A stretch of DNA of 58,160 nucleotides from Candidatus Saccharibacteria bacterium UBA1932 (GTDB taxonomy: Bacteria > Patescibacteriota > Saccharimonadia > Saccharimonadales > Saccharimonadaceae), in assembly GCA_002337095.1 (NCBI GenBank), contig DDFI01000008.1, positions 1 through 58,160 of the forward strand. Direction: 5' to 3'. Positions 15,963-25,392 of the stretch are shown piece by piece; positions within the stretch are counted from its first letter, which is position 1; every line of letters begins with the position of its first letter. The translations under genes and the position numbers were made by a program. The notes under the pieces are model-generated. The model saw nothing but the letters and a program-made list of their open reading frames with translations, had not been told where the DNA came from and ran no database searches.

Positions 15963-17090
15963 TTTGCGATATATTTTATTACACGCCTTTTTTATCATGA
16001 AGCCAAGCCCATCACTTTTTAGACTCTCCGCATAACCGTGTATTCGACTATGTTTTTGAGCATAATTCGCCATTTTTCGTATATAATCGCTCTCAAGTCT
16101 ATCAGGGTACTCCTTGTTGATATCTTCTAGGAGAGTACTGACATCTTTATACTTACCCACGAAGCTTACTATACTACTTTTTAATATAATCTTTTTTAAT
16201 ATGCGTGGGTTGTGTTCATTGTAGTAATTAAGTATTATACGTAACATACCGAATGCAGTCCTAGTATACCCCCTGCGTGCATAGGTGGCATAATTATTCC
16301 ACATCCACTTCGCTTCATGCGCCATTATTCTGTCTGTTTCTTTTTTTGAAATGTTTGCGAGAATTGACGACCGAAGTTTATCGGCCTCAACTCTGCATAG
16401 TTCCGCTCTACGGGCACTGTCTTGCCCTGCATGATGTCGATATATGACTAAAGGTTTTTGCAATAATATAAATCGATTATATTTACTTAATCTCCACCAT
16501 AAATCATAGTCCTGGGTAACCGGAAGATTAATATTAAAGCCGCCTACGGTGCGGACCGCGCTACGTGGGATGAGCAAACTACAGCCGTTAACGCCGACTG
16601 TTGCCGAACATGCGAGAAACATCTCGAAATGATCATTAAAAATGTTAACCGGTATCTTATATCGTTTTCGAAGTCCATTATCAAAAAGTGCGACAGAATC
16701 ACAAGCAATAATCCTATTCGCCGTACTTATTTTTCTTAGACCCTCAACCTGCCGGGCAACCTTCGTTCTTTCATACAAATCATCATGCGAAAGCCACGAG
16801 ATATAGTCGCCTCTCATCTTTTCTATACCAAAATTAAGCGCAGATGCGACTCCACCATTGTTCTTGTAATAGTAGGAGATTTTATCACCATATGATTCTG
16901 CGATTCGACGAGTTGCGCCTCCATCCGAGGACCCATCGTCTATTACAAGTACTTCGATATTACTGTAGGTCTGTTCAAGCGCGCTGACAATCGATTGATG
17001 CAAAAAATTCGCACCATTGTAGACAGGAATTATGATTGAGACTTTTGGAAAAGCCTCCTTTTGCGTATTTCGAGATACTGGTCTATCCAT
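15945..17090 (-). CDS. Family 2 glycosyltransferase
   Basis: A 381-residue GT-A glycosyltransferase. The first ~230 residues have the complete family 2 pattern: VSIIIPVYNGANFLHQSI, VLVIDDGSSD (nucleotide-binding Asp), the SWLSHDDLYER metal-binding DD motif, and TQDYDLWWRLSKY as the catalytic acidic region. The C-terminal ~150 residues are helical and of unknown role, with no membrane helix. It lies 1 bp downstream of the large three-domain gene at 17092 and shares its AT-rich composition. It probably adds one sugar of the exported glycan; the donor is unknown. Confidence 0.9.
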   Translation of the reverse strand: MDRPVSRNTQKEAFPKVSIIIPVYNGANFLHQSIVSALEQTYSNIEVLVIDDGSSDGGATRRIAESYGDKISYYYKNNGGVASALNFGIEKMRGDYISWLSHDDLYERTKVARQVEGLRKISTANRIIACDSVALFDNGLRKRYKIPVNIFNDHFEMFLACSATVGVNGCSLLIPRSAVRTVGGFNINLPVTQDYDLWWRLSKYNRFILLQKPLVIYRHHAGQDSARRAELCRVEADKLRSSILANISKKETDRIMAHEAKWMWNNYATYARRGYTRTAFGMLRIILNYYNEHNPRILKKIILKSSIVSFVGKYKDVSTLLEDINKEYPDRLESDYIRKMANYAQKHSRIHGYAESLKSDGLGFMIKKACNKIYRKLRRGR

Positions 17091-17091
17091 T

Positions 17092-20000
17092 TCATCCCTT
17101 CATGGCATGGAGCATCTTTTTAGTAACTTTTTTGACCACTTTTTTACTGGTATGCCTAAGTCCTTTATTCTTTAGGTCTCTAGCGGTAGAGCGCGCTAGA
17201 CGATAGCTTTTCTTGACCACCCCTTCCTTCTCTACTTCAATGATCATACTTTTTGCCATGATCACCGACTGCCTGACCGACTCTTCTAGCTCCTTCATTA
17301 TACGCTCCTCAAATAGGCGCCGTTCCTGAGCAATGGCTTTCGGTAGATCGCTTACCGGGTTATCACTATTCCAGTCATTTAAAAGCAACGCATCTATAAG
17401 TGTTACCCATTTCTGAGCTACTTTTTCAGCATTGAATTGTTTTACATGCTCTAAAGCGTTCTTACTCAGTTCTTTTTTGAGTGTAGGGTTATTGAAAATA
17501 TCGACGATCTTATCCGCCATACTCTTACTGTCGTCTTGCGCAACAACAAAGCCTGTTACTTTATTAACCACAATATCTTCAATACCAGGAATGTCTCCAC
17601 AAACAACCGGTACGCCTCGACTCATTGCCTCGGTCAAGACCATAGGAAAACCTTCAGTCTCAGATGTAAGCAATATAACGTCCGCCTCGTCGTATATTCT
17701 CACCATATCCTTCACTTCACCATGACATATGATCTTGCTACGATCTATGCCCGCCTTTTCAATCAAATCATTAATGGATTTATCTATCATATGCGGGAGT
17801 TTTGCGTCTAGATCAACCGCCCCAACTAGGGTAAGTGTCGATTCAGGAATATTTCTCTGCAAAGAGGCGAAGCATGAAATGATCCTATCCACCCTTTTGA
17901 CACGATCATTAAATCGACCTATGCAAACCACATTTTTTGTTTTTCGGTTAATACTAATTCTTTTATTAGTAGGAAATGTATTTGGATTTGGCATTAAATA
18001 ACCGTTACTTGCGTCGATATTATGGACAGCAGTACTGAAATTCGTCAACCAGAGAACGGCGTCGAGGTTGGCGAATGTGCGCCTACGTAGATCTACGAGA
18101 CTTCTCATATATGGGTCCGTGCTTCGATGAGGATAGAAGTAATATTCATGATTTGAAGCTATAGTCTTTATTCCGTATTCACGACACATTGCATAAAGAT
18201 TAAGCTGTTTATCAAATAGATTCAGAAATCCAACTACAACGTCTACATGAAAAAGGAGTGCATAAGAGAGAGTGATCGTATCAAATCGGTCTCTATATAG
18301 ATCACTAGATAGTCTTATGTGTGTAATCTCATCCGGCAAAGGTATTGTCCGATTAGGCGCCTCTCCGTCGCTAGGGGTTATGAGAATAATCTCATATTTT
18401 TTTTGCAACTGAATAAAGAGATTTGAGAGTACTCGCTCCATCCCTCCAGTCAACCAATATCCTGCACAGAATATTATACGAGGTCTGCGTTTTTTGTTCT
18501 TTATCAGAGATAGTACTTCATCCTTACTCTGGAACCCTAATTCACCCGGTATAGAAATAAAATTTTTCTTAATGAACCATTCAACGAGTCGACTATCGCC
18601 TCTGTATATCTCAACTAATTTATTAAAAAGAGCGGCCGGCGCGCGAACATACCCACTATCCGCAAATGAGCGATAGGTTTCATTGATTTTTTCTAGATTG
18701 TTACTAAAATATTTTTCAAGATCATTTTTTGTGAGTTTTAAGATAATTTCAGTATGTATCCGATCCGAATTAGCAAATGTGTCATCATCAATCGTAAGAG
18801 AACCCTGCATCGCATGCTGACGAGAGAAAAATAACTGCTCACGTACTATTTTATAAGTTGCGCCCGCTTTTATCATCCTCATATGCATATCATAGTCTTG
18901 TGTCGTACGAAGAGACTCGTCGAATAGTCCCACTTCATCAAAAAGCGCCTTTGGAAAAAGCATGGCGCAGGCATTCAACCACGTCCGTCGATCAAACGCC
19001 AAGAAGCCAAGAGGCGCACTCTCCAGCCGCTCATCAAGGTGTGAGTGTTTTATAAGCACACCATCTTTATCTACAACATCCCAGTCGGATATCGCAATGC
19101 ACCTCTTATCTTCACGAATACTTGTTTTATGTAATACCTCAAGTTTTCGTTCGTGATATACATCATCATGAGATAACCATGCGATATATTTTCCGCGCGC
19201 ACTTGTAATACCCATATTAAGCGCCGAGGATACGCCACCGTTGGGTTTACGGATATAACGAATGCGGCTCCCGTAAGAGCGGGCGATCACTTCGGATTTA
19301 TCGGAGCTTCCATCATCGACTACAATCACTTCGATATTTTTATAAGTCTGACTTAAAGCACTATCTATCGCATACGTTAAATAATCCTGCCCGTTATATA
19401 CCGGGATAATTATTGTAATAAGGTCAGGAAACCGAGATGTAATTTCCTTCCCCTTTTCTTCCAGCAAATCTATATGCTTTCTTTCGTTCTCGTCCACCCA
19501 GCTCGCATCATAATGATGAATCGAGTAGGAGTTCTTTGTAATGTTCACTAGTCGTGTCATAGGACTTTTGGGGCATAAATAATCTTCAGGGAGTATTGTC
19601 ATACTACCGATAACTTGCAGTTCACCGTTCCGTACTAATCCATGTTTAACGAGTATATCGGTGACAATAATCGGGGTTGCAATTTTCGCAGGATTGTCTT
19701 TATATTGCTCGTAATCTATCGCTTCATACTTATTGAGGACTTCTTTGAGGATTTCGTCACCCGCATGAGCACCAAACCCAAGTCCAGAAGCTACGTATTC
19801 AGTACCCTCAAACCCCATATAGGAATTGTATTTTCTTAGATCATCAATACTCTTTATTAGCTCAACATCCACATCAAGGTATATCCCACCTTCTTCATAA
19901 ATGATCTTGTATCTTGCATAGTCGGATACAAAAGCCCATTTCTTATCTGCATATGCAGCTTGCATAAATGGAGAGTTTACTATATCAATATTCTTTTCAC

Positions 20001-20124
20001 TCCACTCAATAATTTCGTAATCAGGGCAATATTTTTTCCAACTTTCAATACATTTTTTAGCAAACGGAGTTAAAGGTTTGCCGCCAAACCAACAGTAGTG
20101 AATCTTCCTTGGTATTGATTTCAT
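17092..20124 (-). CDS. Three-domain glycosyltransferase (GT32-like + GT2 + GT4)
   Basis: About 1010 residues holding three enzyme domains in a row. Domain 1 (about 1-230) is an OCH1/TcdA-type glycosyltransferase: IPRKIHYCWFGG at the start and the DXD motif in YLDVDVELI. Domain 2 (about 235-480) is family 2: ITIIIPVYNGQDYL, VIVVDDGSSD, WLSHDDVYH and TQDYDMHMRM. Domain 3 (about 545-910) is family 4: FCAGYWLTGGMERVLSN, VVCIGRFNDRVKRVD and TSETEGFPMVLTEAMSRG. A basic helical tail (KKVVKKVTKK) ends it. It could add up to three successive sugars. The ATG at 20124 (GAGG 9 nt upstream) avoids overlap with the previous gene; the frame itself extends to 20214. Confidence 0.88.
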   Translation of the reverse strand: MKSIPRKIHYCWFGGKPLTPFAKKCIESWKKYCPDYEIIEWSEKNIDIVNSPFMQAAYADKKWAFVSDYARYKIIYEEGGIYLDVDVELIKSIDDLRKYNSYMGFEGTEYVASGLGFGAHAGDEILKEVLNKYEAIDYEQYKDNPAKIATPIIVTDILVKHGLVRNGELQVIGSMTILPEDYLCPKSPMTRLVNITKNSYSIHHYDASWVDENERKHIDLLEEKGKEITSRFPDLITIIIPVYNGQDYLTYAIDSALSQTYKNIEVIVVDDGSSDKSEVIARSYGSRIRYIRKPNGGVSSALNMGITSARGKYIAWLSHDDVYHERKLEVLHKTSIREDKRCIAISDWDVVDKDGVLIKHSHLDERLESAPLGFLAFDRRTWLNACAMLFPKALFDEVGLFDESLRTTQDYDMHMRMIKAGATYKIVREQLFFSRQHAMQGSLTIDDDTFANSDRIHTEIILKLTKNDLEKYFSNNLEKINETYRSFADSGYVRAPAALFNKLVEIYRGDSRLVEWFIKKNFISIPGELGFQSKDEVLSLIKNKKRRPRIIFCAGYWLTGGMERVLSNLFIQLQKKYEIILITPSDGEAPNRTIPLPDEITHIRLSSDLYRDRFDTITLSYALLFHVDVVVGFLNLFDKQLNLYAMCREYGIKTIASNHEYYFYPHRSTDPYMRSLVDLRRRTFANLDAVLWLTNFSTAVHNIDASNGYLMPNPNTFPTNKRISINRKTKNVVCIGRFNDRVKRVDRIISCFASLQRNIPESTLTLVGAVDLDAKLPHMIDKSINDLIEKAGIDRSKIICHGEVKDMVRIYDEADVILLTSETEGFPMVLTEAMSRGVPVVCGDIPGIEDIVVNKVTGFVVAQDDSKSMADKIVDIFNNPTLKKELSKNALEHVKQFNAEKVAQKWVTLIDALLLNDWNSDNPVSDLPKAIAQERRLFEERIMKELEESVRQSVIMAKSMIIEVEKEGVVKKSYRLARSTARDLKNKGLRHTSKKVVKKVTKKMLHAMKG

Positions 20125-20147
20125 CGTTAATTTCCTCTTCTTGTCTA

Positions 20148-21161
20148 CTATGATAGATTGCTCTTCTTTTTTACTCCGCGAATAGCCCTCACTACTTTTT
20201 GTGTGTATTTCCATTTCCTGCTGGAATATATATCGGATAGTTCTCTCTGCAATCTACCCTTTTCTGCCCTTTCTACACTTAGTTCTGCTTGAAGCTTCTC
20301 CGACTTAGCCTTGAGGTGTGCAAGTTTATTTCTATTACAGAGATTATTTAGCATCTCTTTGTATGTCTTACCGCTCTTATCTTTAGATGGTGTGTTTTTT
20401 AAGACAACCATAAATTCTTGCGTGTTATGTTCAGTTTCGTAAAACGCTTCTACGCTAAATCCAAGCATGCCAGCTCGGTCCATATCGTAAAGAAATTTAA
20501 TGAATTGATAGTCCGAAAATGGCCAGAAATGGGTGTCGTCGGGTAATTTATCAAGTTTGGCATCATTATATGCACCTACCGCCTTCTCGAATGAGTTTAC
20601 TGGTAGCTTATCTTCATGCGTCACATCTTCCCAGTAGTACCCCGGGTTGTTTTCCGCCACAACATTGTATACGAAATCAAATACCCTCTTACTCGCATTG
20701 GGTTTGTTAATATAAACTTCATAGGCGTCGATGAACGAGGTTCCATTTCTGAAGTGATCAAAACAATATTGAGCATCTGGATAAATTAAAATTAAATGAC
20801 CATTCTTTTTTAGAATATTCTTTATATCCGTAAAGAACTCAATAATATCCGGCATATGCTCGATAACATGCGCAAGGATAATTGAATCAAATTTCTCAAC
20901 TCCTTTAAAGGTCTCTTTGTAGCTGTCTTTTACTACATAATCAATATCGACAATTTCGTTAATATCAACCGTTAAACCTGTTGATTTCAGATACTCGTTT
21001 GAGGTATAGAGTTGTTTTATGTCCTCCGTGCTTCTAATATCAGCAAAGAAAGTATTCGGTGTTATTTCTTTCGAAGCAATGGGCCTATGAAGAGGTCCAA
21101 ATTCAAGTACTCTGTCGTTTTTCTTAAGCAGAGTATGCCGTATATAATTACGAAAATCCAT
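20148..21161 (-). CDS. SAM-dependent methyltransferase with C-terminal coiled coil
   Basis: A 337-residue class I methyltransferase-like protein. The SAM-binding motif appears as VLEFGPLHRPIA (about residues 19-30), with DSIILAHVIEHMPDI (about 93-107) as the conserved HVIEH segment and LKKNGHLILIYPD following. The last ~60 residues (LKAKSEKLQAELSVERAEKGRLQRELS; given here only as a heptad pattern) form a predicted coiled coil ending in a basic tail. In this block it probably methylates a sugar of the glycan, possibly as a chain-terminating step, as in other ABC-exported polysaccharides. That role is inferred from the neighbouring wzt, which carries an extra C-terminal domain. Confidence 0.8.
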   Translation of the reverse strand: MDFRNYIRHTLLKKNDRVLEFGPLHRPIASKEITPNTFFADIRSTEDIKQLYTSNEYLKSTGLTVDINEIVDIDYVVKDSYKETFKGVEKFDSIILAHVIEHMPDIIEFFTDIKNILKKNGHLILIYPDAQYCFDHFRNGTSFIDAYEVYINKPNASKRVFDFVYNVVAENNPGYYWEDVTHEDKLPVNSFEKAVGAYNDAKLDKLPDDTHFWPFSDYQFIKFLYDMDRAGMLGFSVEAFYETEHNTQEFMVVLKNTPSKDKSGKTYKEMLNNLCNRNKLAHLKAKSEKLQAELSVERAEKGRLQRELSDIYSSRKWKYTQKVVRAIRGVKKKSNLS

Positions 21162-21176
21162 AATAAGAAATATCCT

Positions 21177-22283
21177 TTAGAGTCCTTTCTTCCATACAGT
21201 ACGATTAATATACCCTGTATAGCTTAGTATTATTCGAACCACTTTTTGTGCGACATGCTCAGCGTCGTAGTCGCCCACAACTGGCATACGCTGGGCAGTT
21301 ACTACTTTGATTGAGTCAAGCACTGTCTCTTTATCGAGGCCGGTCATAATCAAGACACCCTCATCCATACCCTCTGGCCGTTCATGCGCTTGGCGTACAG
21401 TAACAGCCGGAAATCCAAGTAGTGATGATTCTTCGGTGATGGTGCCGCTATCTGAGATGACGCAAAATGCATTTTGCTGCAAGTGTACATAATCTGCAAA
21501 CCCGAGAGGTTTCATGATACGAACTAGCGGATGTAGCTTGATGTTATTTTTGTCGATGAGCTTCTGGGTGCGCGGATGACACGAAAAGATAATCGGGTAA
21601 TTATACGTATCGCAAATTGCACCTAATGACTCCACAAGGTCTTTGAAGTTATTTTCGTTGTCAACGTTTTCTTCGCGGTGAACACTAAGTAGGAAATACT
21701 TTTGAGGCACAAGATCGAGGTCAAGCAATGCCTTACTCTCGGCAATTTTTTGTTTATTAATTTCGAGAACTTCTTTCATGTTCGAGCCAATTTTGATGAC
21801 AGTCTCGGGTGGAATTCCCTCAGCCACGAGATATCGGCGCGCGTGCTCAGTAATAGTCATATTAATATCACTTAGGTGGTCGACGACTTTGCGGTTCAAC
21901 TCCTCTGGTACACGCTGATCAAAGCAACGGTTGCCGGCTTCCATATGAAATACAGGAATTTTATTGCGCTTAGCAGAAATAACTGAGAGACACGAGTTTG
22001 TGTCACCATAGAGAAGGACTGCGTCGGGTTTATGCTCTTTAAATAGTTCATCTGACTTGATGATGACATTGCCGATTGTCTCGGCAGCGTCTTTGCCCGC
22101 CACGTTCATAAAGACATCAGGCTTTCTAATACCCATACCATCAAAGAAAATCTCGTTTAGTTCATAGTCATAATTTTGTCCTGTATGAACCAAGACGTGT
22201 TCAGTATATTTGTCGAGTTCTGGAATAACGGCCGAGAGCTTAATAACCTCAGGGCGCGTACCAACAATTGTCATAACTTTCAT
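21177..22283 (-). CDS. UDP-N-acetylglucosamine 2-epimerase-type enzyme (WecB/CapG/FnlC family)
   Basis: A 368-residue non-hydrolysing UDP-sugar 2-epimerase. Motifs: IVGTRPEVIKLSAVI at the start, HTGQNYDYELNEIFF, LLYGDTNSCLS, HMEAGNRCFDQRVPEE (the family's E-AGxR segment), LSVHREENVD, and DSGTITEESSLLGFP near the end (UDP binding). Because it directly follows a 4,6-dehydratase and an RmlD-like reductase in one operon, it more likely does the last C-2 epimerisation of a UDP-2-acetamido-2,6-dideoxy-L-hexose than make UDP-ManNAc. The ATG at 22283 overlaps the previous stop by 4 bp. Confidence 0.88.
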   Translation of the reverse strand: MKVMTIVGTRPEVIKLSAVIPELDKYTEHVLVHTGQNYDYELNEIFFDGMGIRKPDVFMNVAGKDAAETIGNVIIKSDELFKEHKPDAVLLYGDTNSCLSVISAKRNKIPVFHMEAGNRCFDQRVPEELNRKVVDHLSDINMTITEHARRYLVAEGIPPETVIKIGSNMKEVLEINKQKIAESKALLDLDLVPQKYFLLSVHREENVDNENNFKDLVESLGAICDTYNYPIIFSCHPRTQKLIDKNNIKLHPLVRIMKPLGFADYVHLQQNAFCVISDSGTITEESSLLGFPAVTVRQAHERPEGMDEGVLIMTGLDKETVLDSIKVVTAQRMPVVGDYDAEHVAQKVVRIILSYTGYINRTVWKKGL

Positions 22284-23131
22284 TGCGATACCCTTTGGTT
22301 TTCTGGGTAGAAATCTGCGTGCGCAACCACCCACTCGCTCATTTCTTTTACCATTTGGTCGTAGCTTGGTACATCAAAATTAAAATCCGTCGTACGGATT
22401 AAACTCTTGTCGCTTACATAGTCGCTCTTCGGTACTATCGTGATTTGCTTGTTGAAGTGAAGTTTAAATAGGGAGAGTAGGCTGAATTTATCAATCTTTT
22501 CGTTATTTACTACATGGCGAAGACCTGTAAGATTGTTTTCAAGTGCTTTTTCAATAGCCTTGGCAAGTTCTATTGTGGTTACGCCCGTCCAAATGACCTT
22601 ATCGAATCCGCCCGTTTCACCTTGCTGCTTCATAAACCATTGGAAAAGTCCGATACCGTTCTCGTTTCGGTCGGGACCAACGATTGAAGTGCGCAACGTA
22701 ATATTGACATCATTGTTCACCTCACCCAGCGACTTTGATTGTCCGTAGAAACTTGCTGCATCCTTAAAGCTATCCTCTGTGTATTCGCCTTTTTTACCAT
22801 CAAACACACAATCGGTCGAAATGTGGACAAACCTTATACTCTTATCACGACATAGCTCGTCTGCATAGTGCGGTAGATAGCTGTTCGCCATCACCGCAAG
22901 GGCATGATGATCTTCGGCGTCTTTGTTGAGGATACCAATACAGTTGACTACGGCGTTCGGCTTGAATTCATCGACAATCCGTTCAAGCGCTTTCACATCC
23001 TTGACTGCATCAAATTCATATTTCTCATCACCATTACGAGAGGTGCCTACAACCTCGTGGCCCCTCTCCAAAAAATACTGTTTTACTATGTGTCCAAGCA
23101 TACCTTGAGCACCAAGAACTAAAAGCCTCAC
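22280..23131 (-). CDS. RmlD/CapF-like NAD(P)-dependent sugar reductase (no cupin domain)
   Basis: A 283-residue short-chain reductase of the extended RmlD type: MRLLVLGAQGMLGHIVKQYF (nucleotide-binding GxxGxxG), VVNCIGILNKDAED, HISTDCVFDGKKG (Thr/Ser active-site region) and the YxxxK in FYGQSKSLGE. It would reduce the 4-keto sugar made by the neighbouring dehydratase. CapF/FnlB, the enzyme of L-FucNAc synthesis, normally has about 370 residues with a C-terminal cupin; that cupin is absent here. The length fits WbvR-like reductases of the L-QuiNAc/L-RhaNAc route better. Four-base overlaps join it to both neighbours. Confidence 0.82.
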   Translation of the reverse strand: MRLLVLGAQGMLGHIVKQYFLERGHEVVGTSRNGDEKYEFDAVKDVKALERIVDEFKPNAVVNCIGILNKDAEDHHALAVMANSYLPHYADELCRDKSIRFVHISTDCVFDGKKGEYTEDSFKDAASFYGQSKSLGEVNNDVNITLRTSIVGPDRNENGIGLFQWFMKQQGETGGFDKVIWTGVTTIELAKAIEKALENNLTGLRHVVNNEKIDKFSLLSLFKLHFNKQITIVPKSDYVSDKSLIRTTDFNFDVPSYDQMVKEMSEWVVAHADFYPENQRVSQ

Positions 23132-24129
23132 GCCTCAACCTCCCCCATTTTCACTAACAACTCGATGACTTCATCGACTCCAATTCGCCTCGTCTTATCT
23201 GAGCTATATTCTTCATATTTAACCACTTTACCGTCGCCCTGTGGATAAAAGTTATTATAGTTCATATCACGGTTATCCATGGGGATGCGGAAGAAATCTT
23301 CCATGTCTTCTGCTTTCGACATTTCCTCGCGTGTCACGAGCACCTCGTGTGCTTTTTCTCCATGGCGGGTACCGATAATTACAATTTCCGCATTAGATTT
23401 CTTATATTTTTTGATAGCTTCAGCCAACACACCAACTTCGGCGGCCGGGGCTTTCTGTACGAACAAGTCGCCCTGATTGCCGTGTTGGAATGCGAACTTC
23501 ACGAGATCTACAGCATCCACAAGAGTCATCATATAGCGCGTCATATACGGATCGGTAATAGTAAGCGGCTTATTCTCATTAATTAACTTATAGAAGAGAG
23601 GAATAACAGACCCTCGTGAGCCCATCACATTACCATACCTAGTGAGACAAATAGTAGTATCAGCGTCATTACCAAGCTGTCGAGCCTTTGCTACAATGAT
23701 TTTTTCCATCATGGCCTTACTAATTCCCATCGCGTTGATAGGATATGCAGCTTTATCGGTACTAAGGCAAATCACCTTTTTTACCTTATGACGAATCGCG
23801 GCAGTAAGCACGTTATCAGTCCCCAATACATTAGTCTTAACAGCCTCAAGTGGGAAGAATTCACATGATGGTACTTGTTTGAGCGCCGCTGCATGAAAAA
23901 CGTAATCAACACCCTTCATTGCGATCTCAAGCGTTGAAGCATCTCTCACGTCACCAATATAGAACTGTAGTTTTGGATGATTGTAGCGTTTGCGCATATC
24001 ATCTTGTTTTTTCTCATCACGAGAGAAGATTCGAATCTCTTTAATGTCTGTGTCGAGAAAGCCTTTTAGCACTTCATTACCAAAAGACCCCGTACCACCA
24101 GTAATAAGCAAAATCTTGTCTTTAAACAT
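23128..24129 (-). CDS. UDP-N-acetylglucosamine 4,6-dehydratase (5-inverting, CapE/WbjB type)
   Basis: A 333-residue enzyme acting on UDP-GlcNAc to give the 4-keto-6-deoxy-L-sugar that starts UDP-L-FucNAc or L-QuiNAc synthesis. Motifs: LLITGGTGSFGNEVLKGF (NAD loop), FSRDEKKQDDMRKRY typical of this family, HAAALKQVPSCEFFP, LSTDKAAYPINAMGISK (with Met in place of the usual Tyr of YxxxK, characteristic of this inverting dehydratase group), TRYGNVMGSRGSVIP, and TRHGEKAHEVL. It is the first gene of the three-gene sugar operon; GGGGAG precedes the ATG. Confidence 0.93.
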   Translation of the reverse strand: MFKDKILLITGGTGSFGNEVLKGFLDTDIKEIRIFSRDEKKQDDMRKRYNHPKLQFYIGDVRDASTLEIAMKGVDYVFHAAALKQVPSCEFFPLEAVKTNVLGTDNVLTAAIRHKVKKVICLSTDKAAYPINAMGISKAMMEKIIVAKARQLGNDADTTICLTRYGNVMGSRGSVIPLFYKLINENKPLTITDPYMTRYMMTLVDAVDLVKFAFQHGNQGDLFVQKAPAAEVGVLAEAIKKYKKSNAEIVIIGTRHGEKAHEVLVTREEMSKAEDMEDFFRIPMDNRDMNYNNFYPQGDGKVVKYEEYSSDKTRRIGVDEVIELLVKMGEVEA

Positions 24130-24184
24130 ACACTCCCCGCAATATGACTAATTTAGGCTGATGATATTAATTTGTATAGTTATC

Positions 24185-24190
24185 ATTATA
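24185..24190 (-). promoter_or_regulatory. Candidate -10 box upstream of the UDP-sugar operon
   Basis: TATAAT on the minus strand, 55 bp before the capE-like start, in the only sizeable gap of this strand between wzt and the sugar genes. The -35 region is weak, so transcription through from wzm/wzt is also possible. Confidence 0.4.
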
Positions 24191-24231
24191 CACCCTCTGT
24201 TATTTAAATTACAGGTAGCATAACTGAGTCG

Positions 24232-25389
24232 TTATTTACTATGACGAGTATAGTACTGATATTCCAGCCTAGTGACCCCACCGGCCTCAGTATTAAAGTC
24301 GTCACGAATTGCAAACCTTGCAATATCTTCCGCTCTTTCAATCTCATTTCCGTCACTATCTGTTAATGCAATCGTTAACTTATATTGACCCGGGCCAAGG
24401 CTCAGGCGAGTTTTATAGTTAATATTATTGTCTCTCATTTCTGTTTTGCCGGTGTTGCTGCCAAATATATATTCATCGTTTAGACCAACTATTGCAATAC
24501 CAACTTTATTTACCCGAAGTTGATTTGGCCACATTACGCGTATGTCCATAGTATCATTAACTCGATAAATGGGGTTGCATCCCTCCATACTTATATAGTT
24601 ACCGCTATATTGCGCTGAAGATGGTTTTACACTAGTGACGCTTTCTACTAAGTTACTTTCCTGATATGCATCAGCAACCTCATCAACACTACCCATCGAT
24701 ACAATCTTTCCATCTTCCAACATCAAGGCACGTGTACATAAACTACGGACACTTTCCATACTATGAGTTACCAAAACGACAGTCTGGCTACTCCTTCTGT
24801 ATTCCTTAAATACATCCATACACTTCTTTTGAAACGCCTCGTCGCCAACAGCTAACACTTCATCAAATATAAGTATGTCGCTCTTAGCTTTTATGGCAAT
24901 CGAGAAGGCGAGCCGTACTTGCATACCAGAAGAATAGTTCTTTAATTTTTTGTCCATGTGGGCCTCGAGCTCCGCGAATTCAACAATCTCGTCATAAATA
25001 AAATCTGTTTCTTTGCGGGTAAATCCTAGGAGTGCAGCGTTTAGGTATACATTATCTCTACCCGATAGCTCTGGGCTAAATCCCACGCCAAGTTCAATAA
25101 ATGGAATCAGCCTACCATTTATCTGAATACTCCCGCTACCCGGTGTGTATATCCCAGCAAGAAGCTTCAAGAGAGTGCTTTTTCCCGAACCATTCTTTCC
25201 TACGATTCCAAAGAACTCACCCTTTTTTATATCAAATGAGATACCATCAAGAACTTTCTGCGTAACTTTATGGTTTTTCTTTACAATATTTACAGCAGTT
25301 TGTTTGAGAGTTGTATTACGGTGCTGAGGTAGAACAAATTCTTTATGAATATCGTGTACCGATATTGCTACATCGTTTTTACTATACAT
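24232..25389 (-). CDS. wzt: Polysaccharide ABC exporter, ATP-binding protein with C-terminal carbohydrate-binding-like domain
   Basis: A 385-residue ATPase driving export of an undecaprenyl-linked glycan. The nucleotide-binding domain (about 1-245) has Walker A GIVGKNGSGKSTLL (about 61-74), the ABC signature YSSGMQVRLAFS, Walker B DILIFDEVLAVGD and the switch His in LVTHSMESV. The last ~110 residues (after SAQYSG) form a beta-rich domain like the Wzt C-terminal module that recognises the non-reducing end of the chain. This links export to a terminal modification, for which the nearby methyltransferase is a candidate. It is 3 bp downstream of the permease gene. Confidence 0.93.
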   Translation of the reverse strand: MYSKNDVAISVHDIHKEFVLPQHRNTTLKQTAVNIVKKNHKVTQKVLDGISFDIKKGEFFGIVGKNGSGKSTLLKLLAGIYTPGSGSIQINGRLIPFIELGVGFSPELSGRDNVYLNAALLGFTRKETDFIYDEIVEFAELEAHMDKKLKNYSSGMQVRLAFSIAIKAKSDILIFDEVLAVGDEAFQKKCMDVFKEYRRSSQTVVLVTHSMESVRSLCTRALMLEDGKIVSMGSVDEVADAYQESNLVESVTSVKPSSAQYSGNYISMEGCNPIYRVNDTMDIRVMWPNQLRVNKVGIAIVGLNDEYIFGSNTGKTEMRDNNINYKTRLSLGPGQYKLTIALTDSDGNEIERAEDIARFAIRDDFNTEAGGVTRLEYQYYTRHSK

Positions 25390-25392
25390 ACA

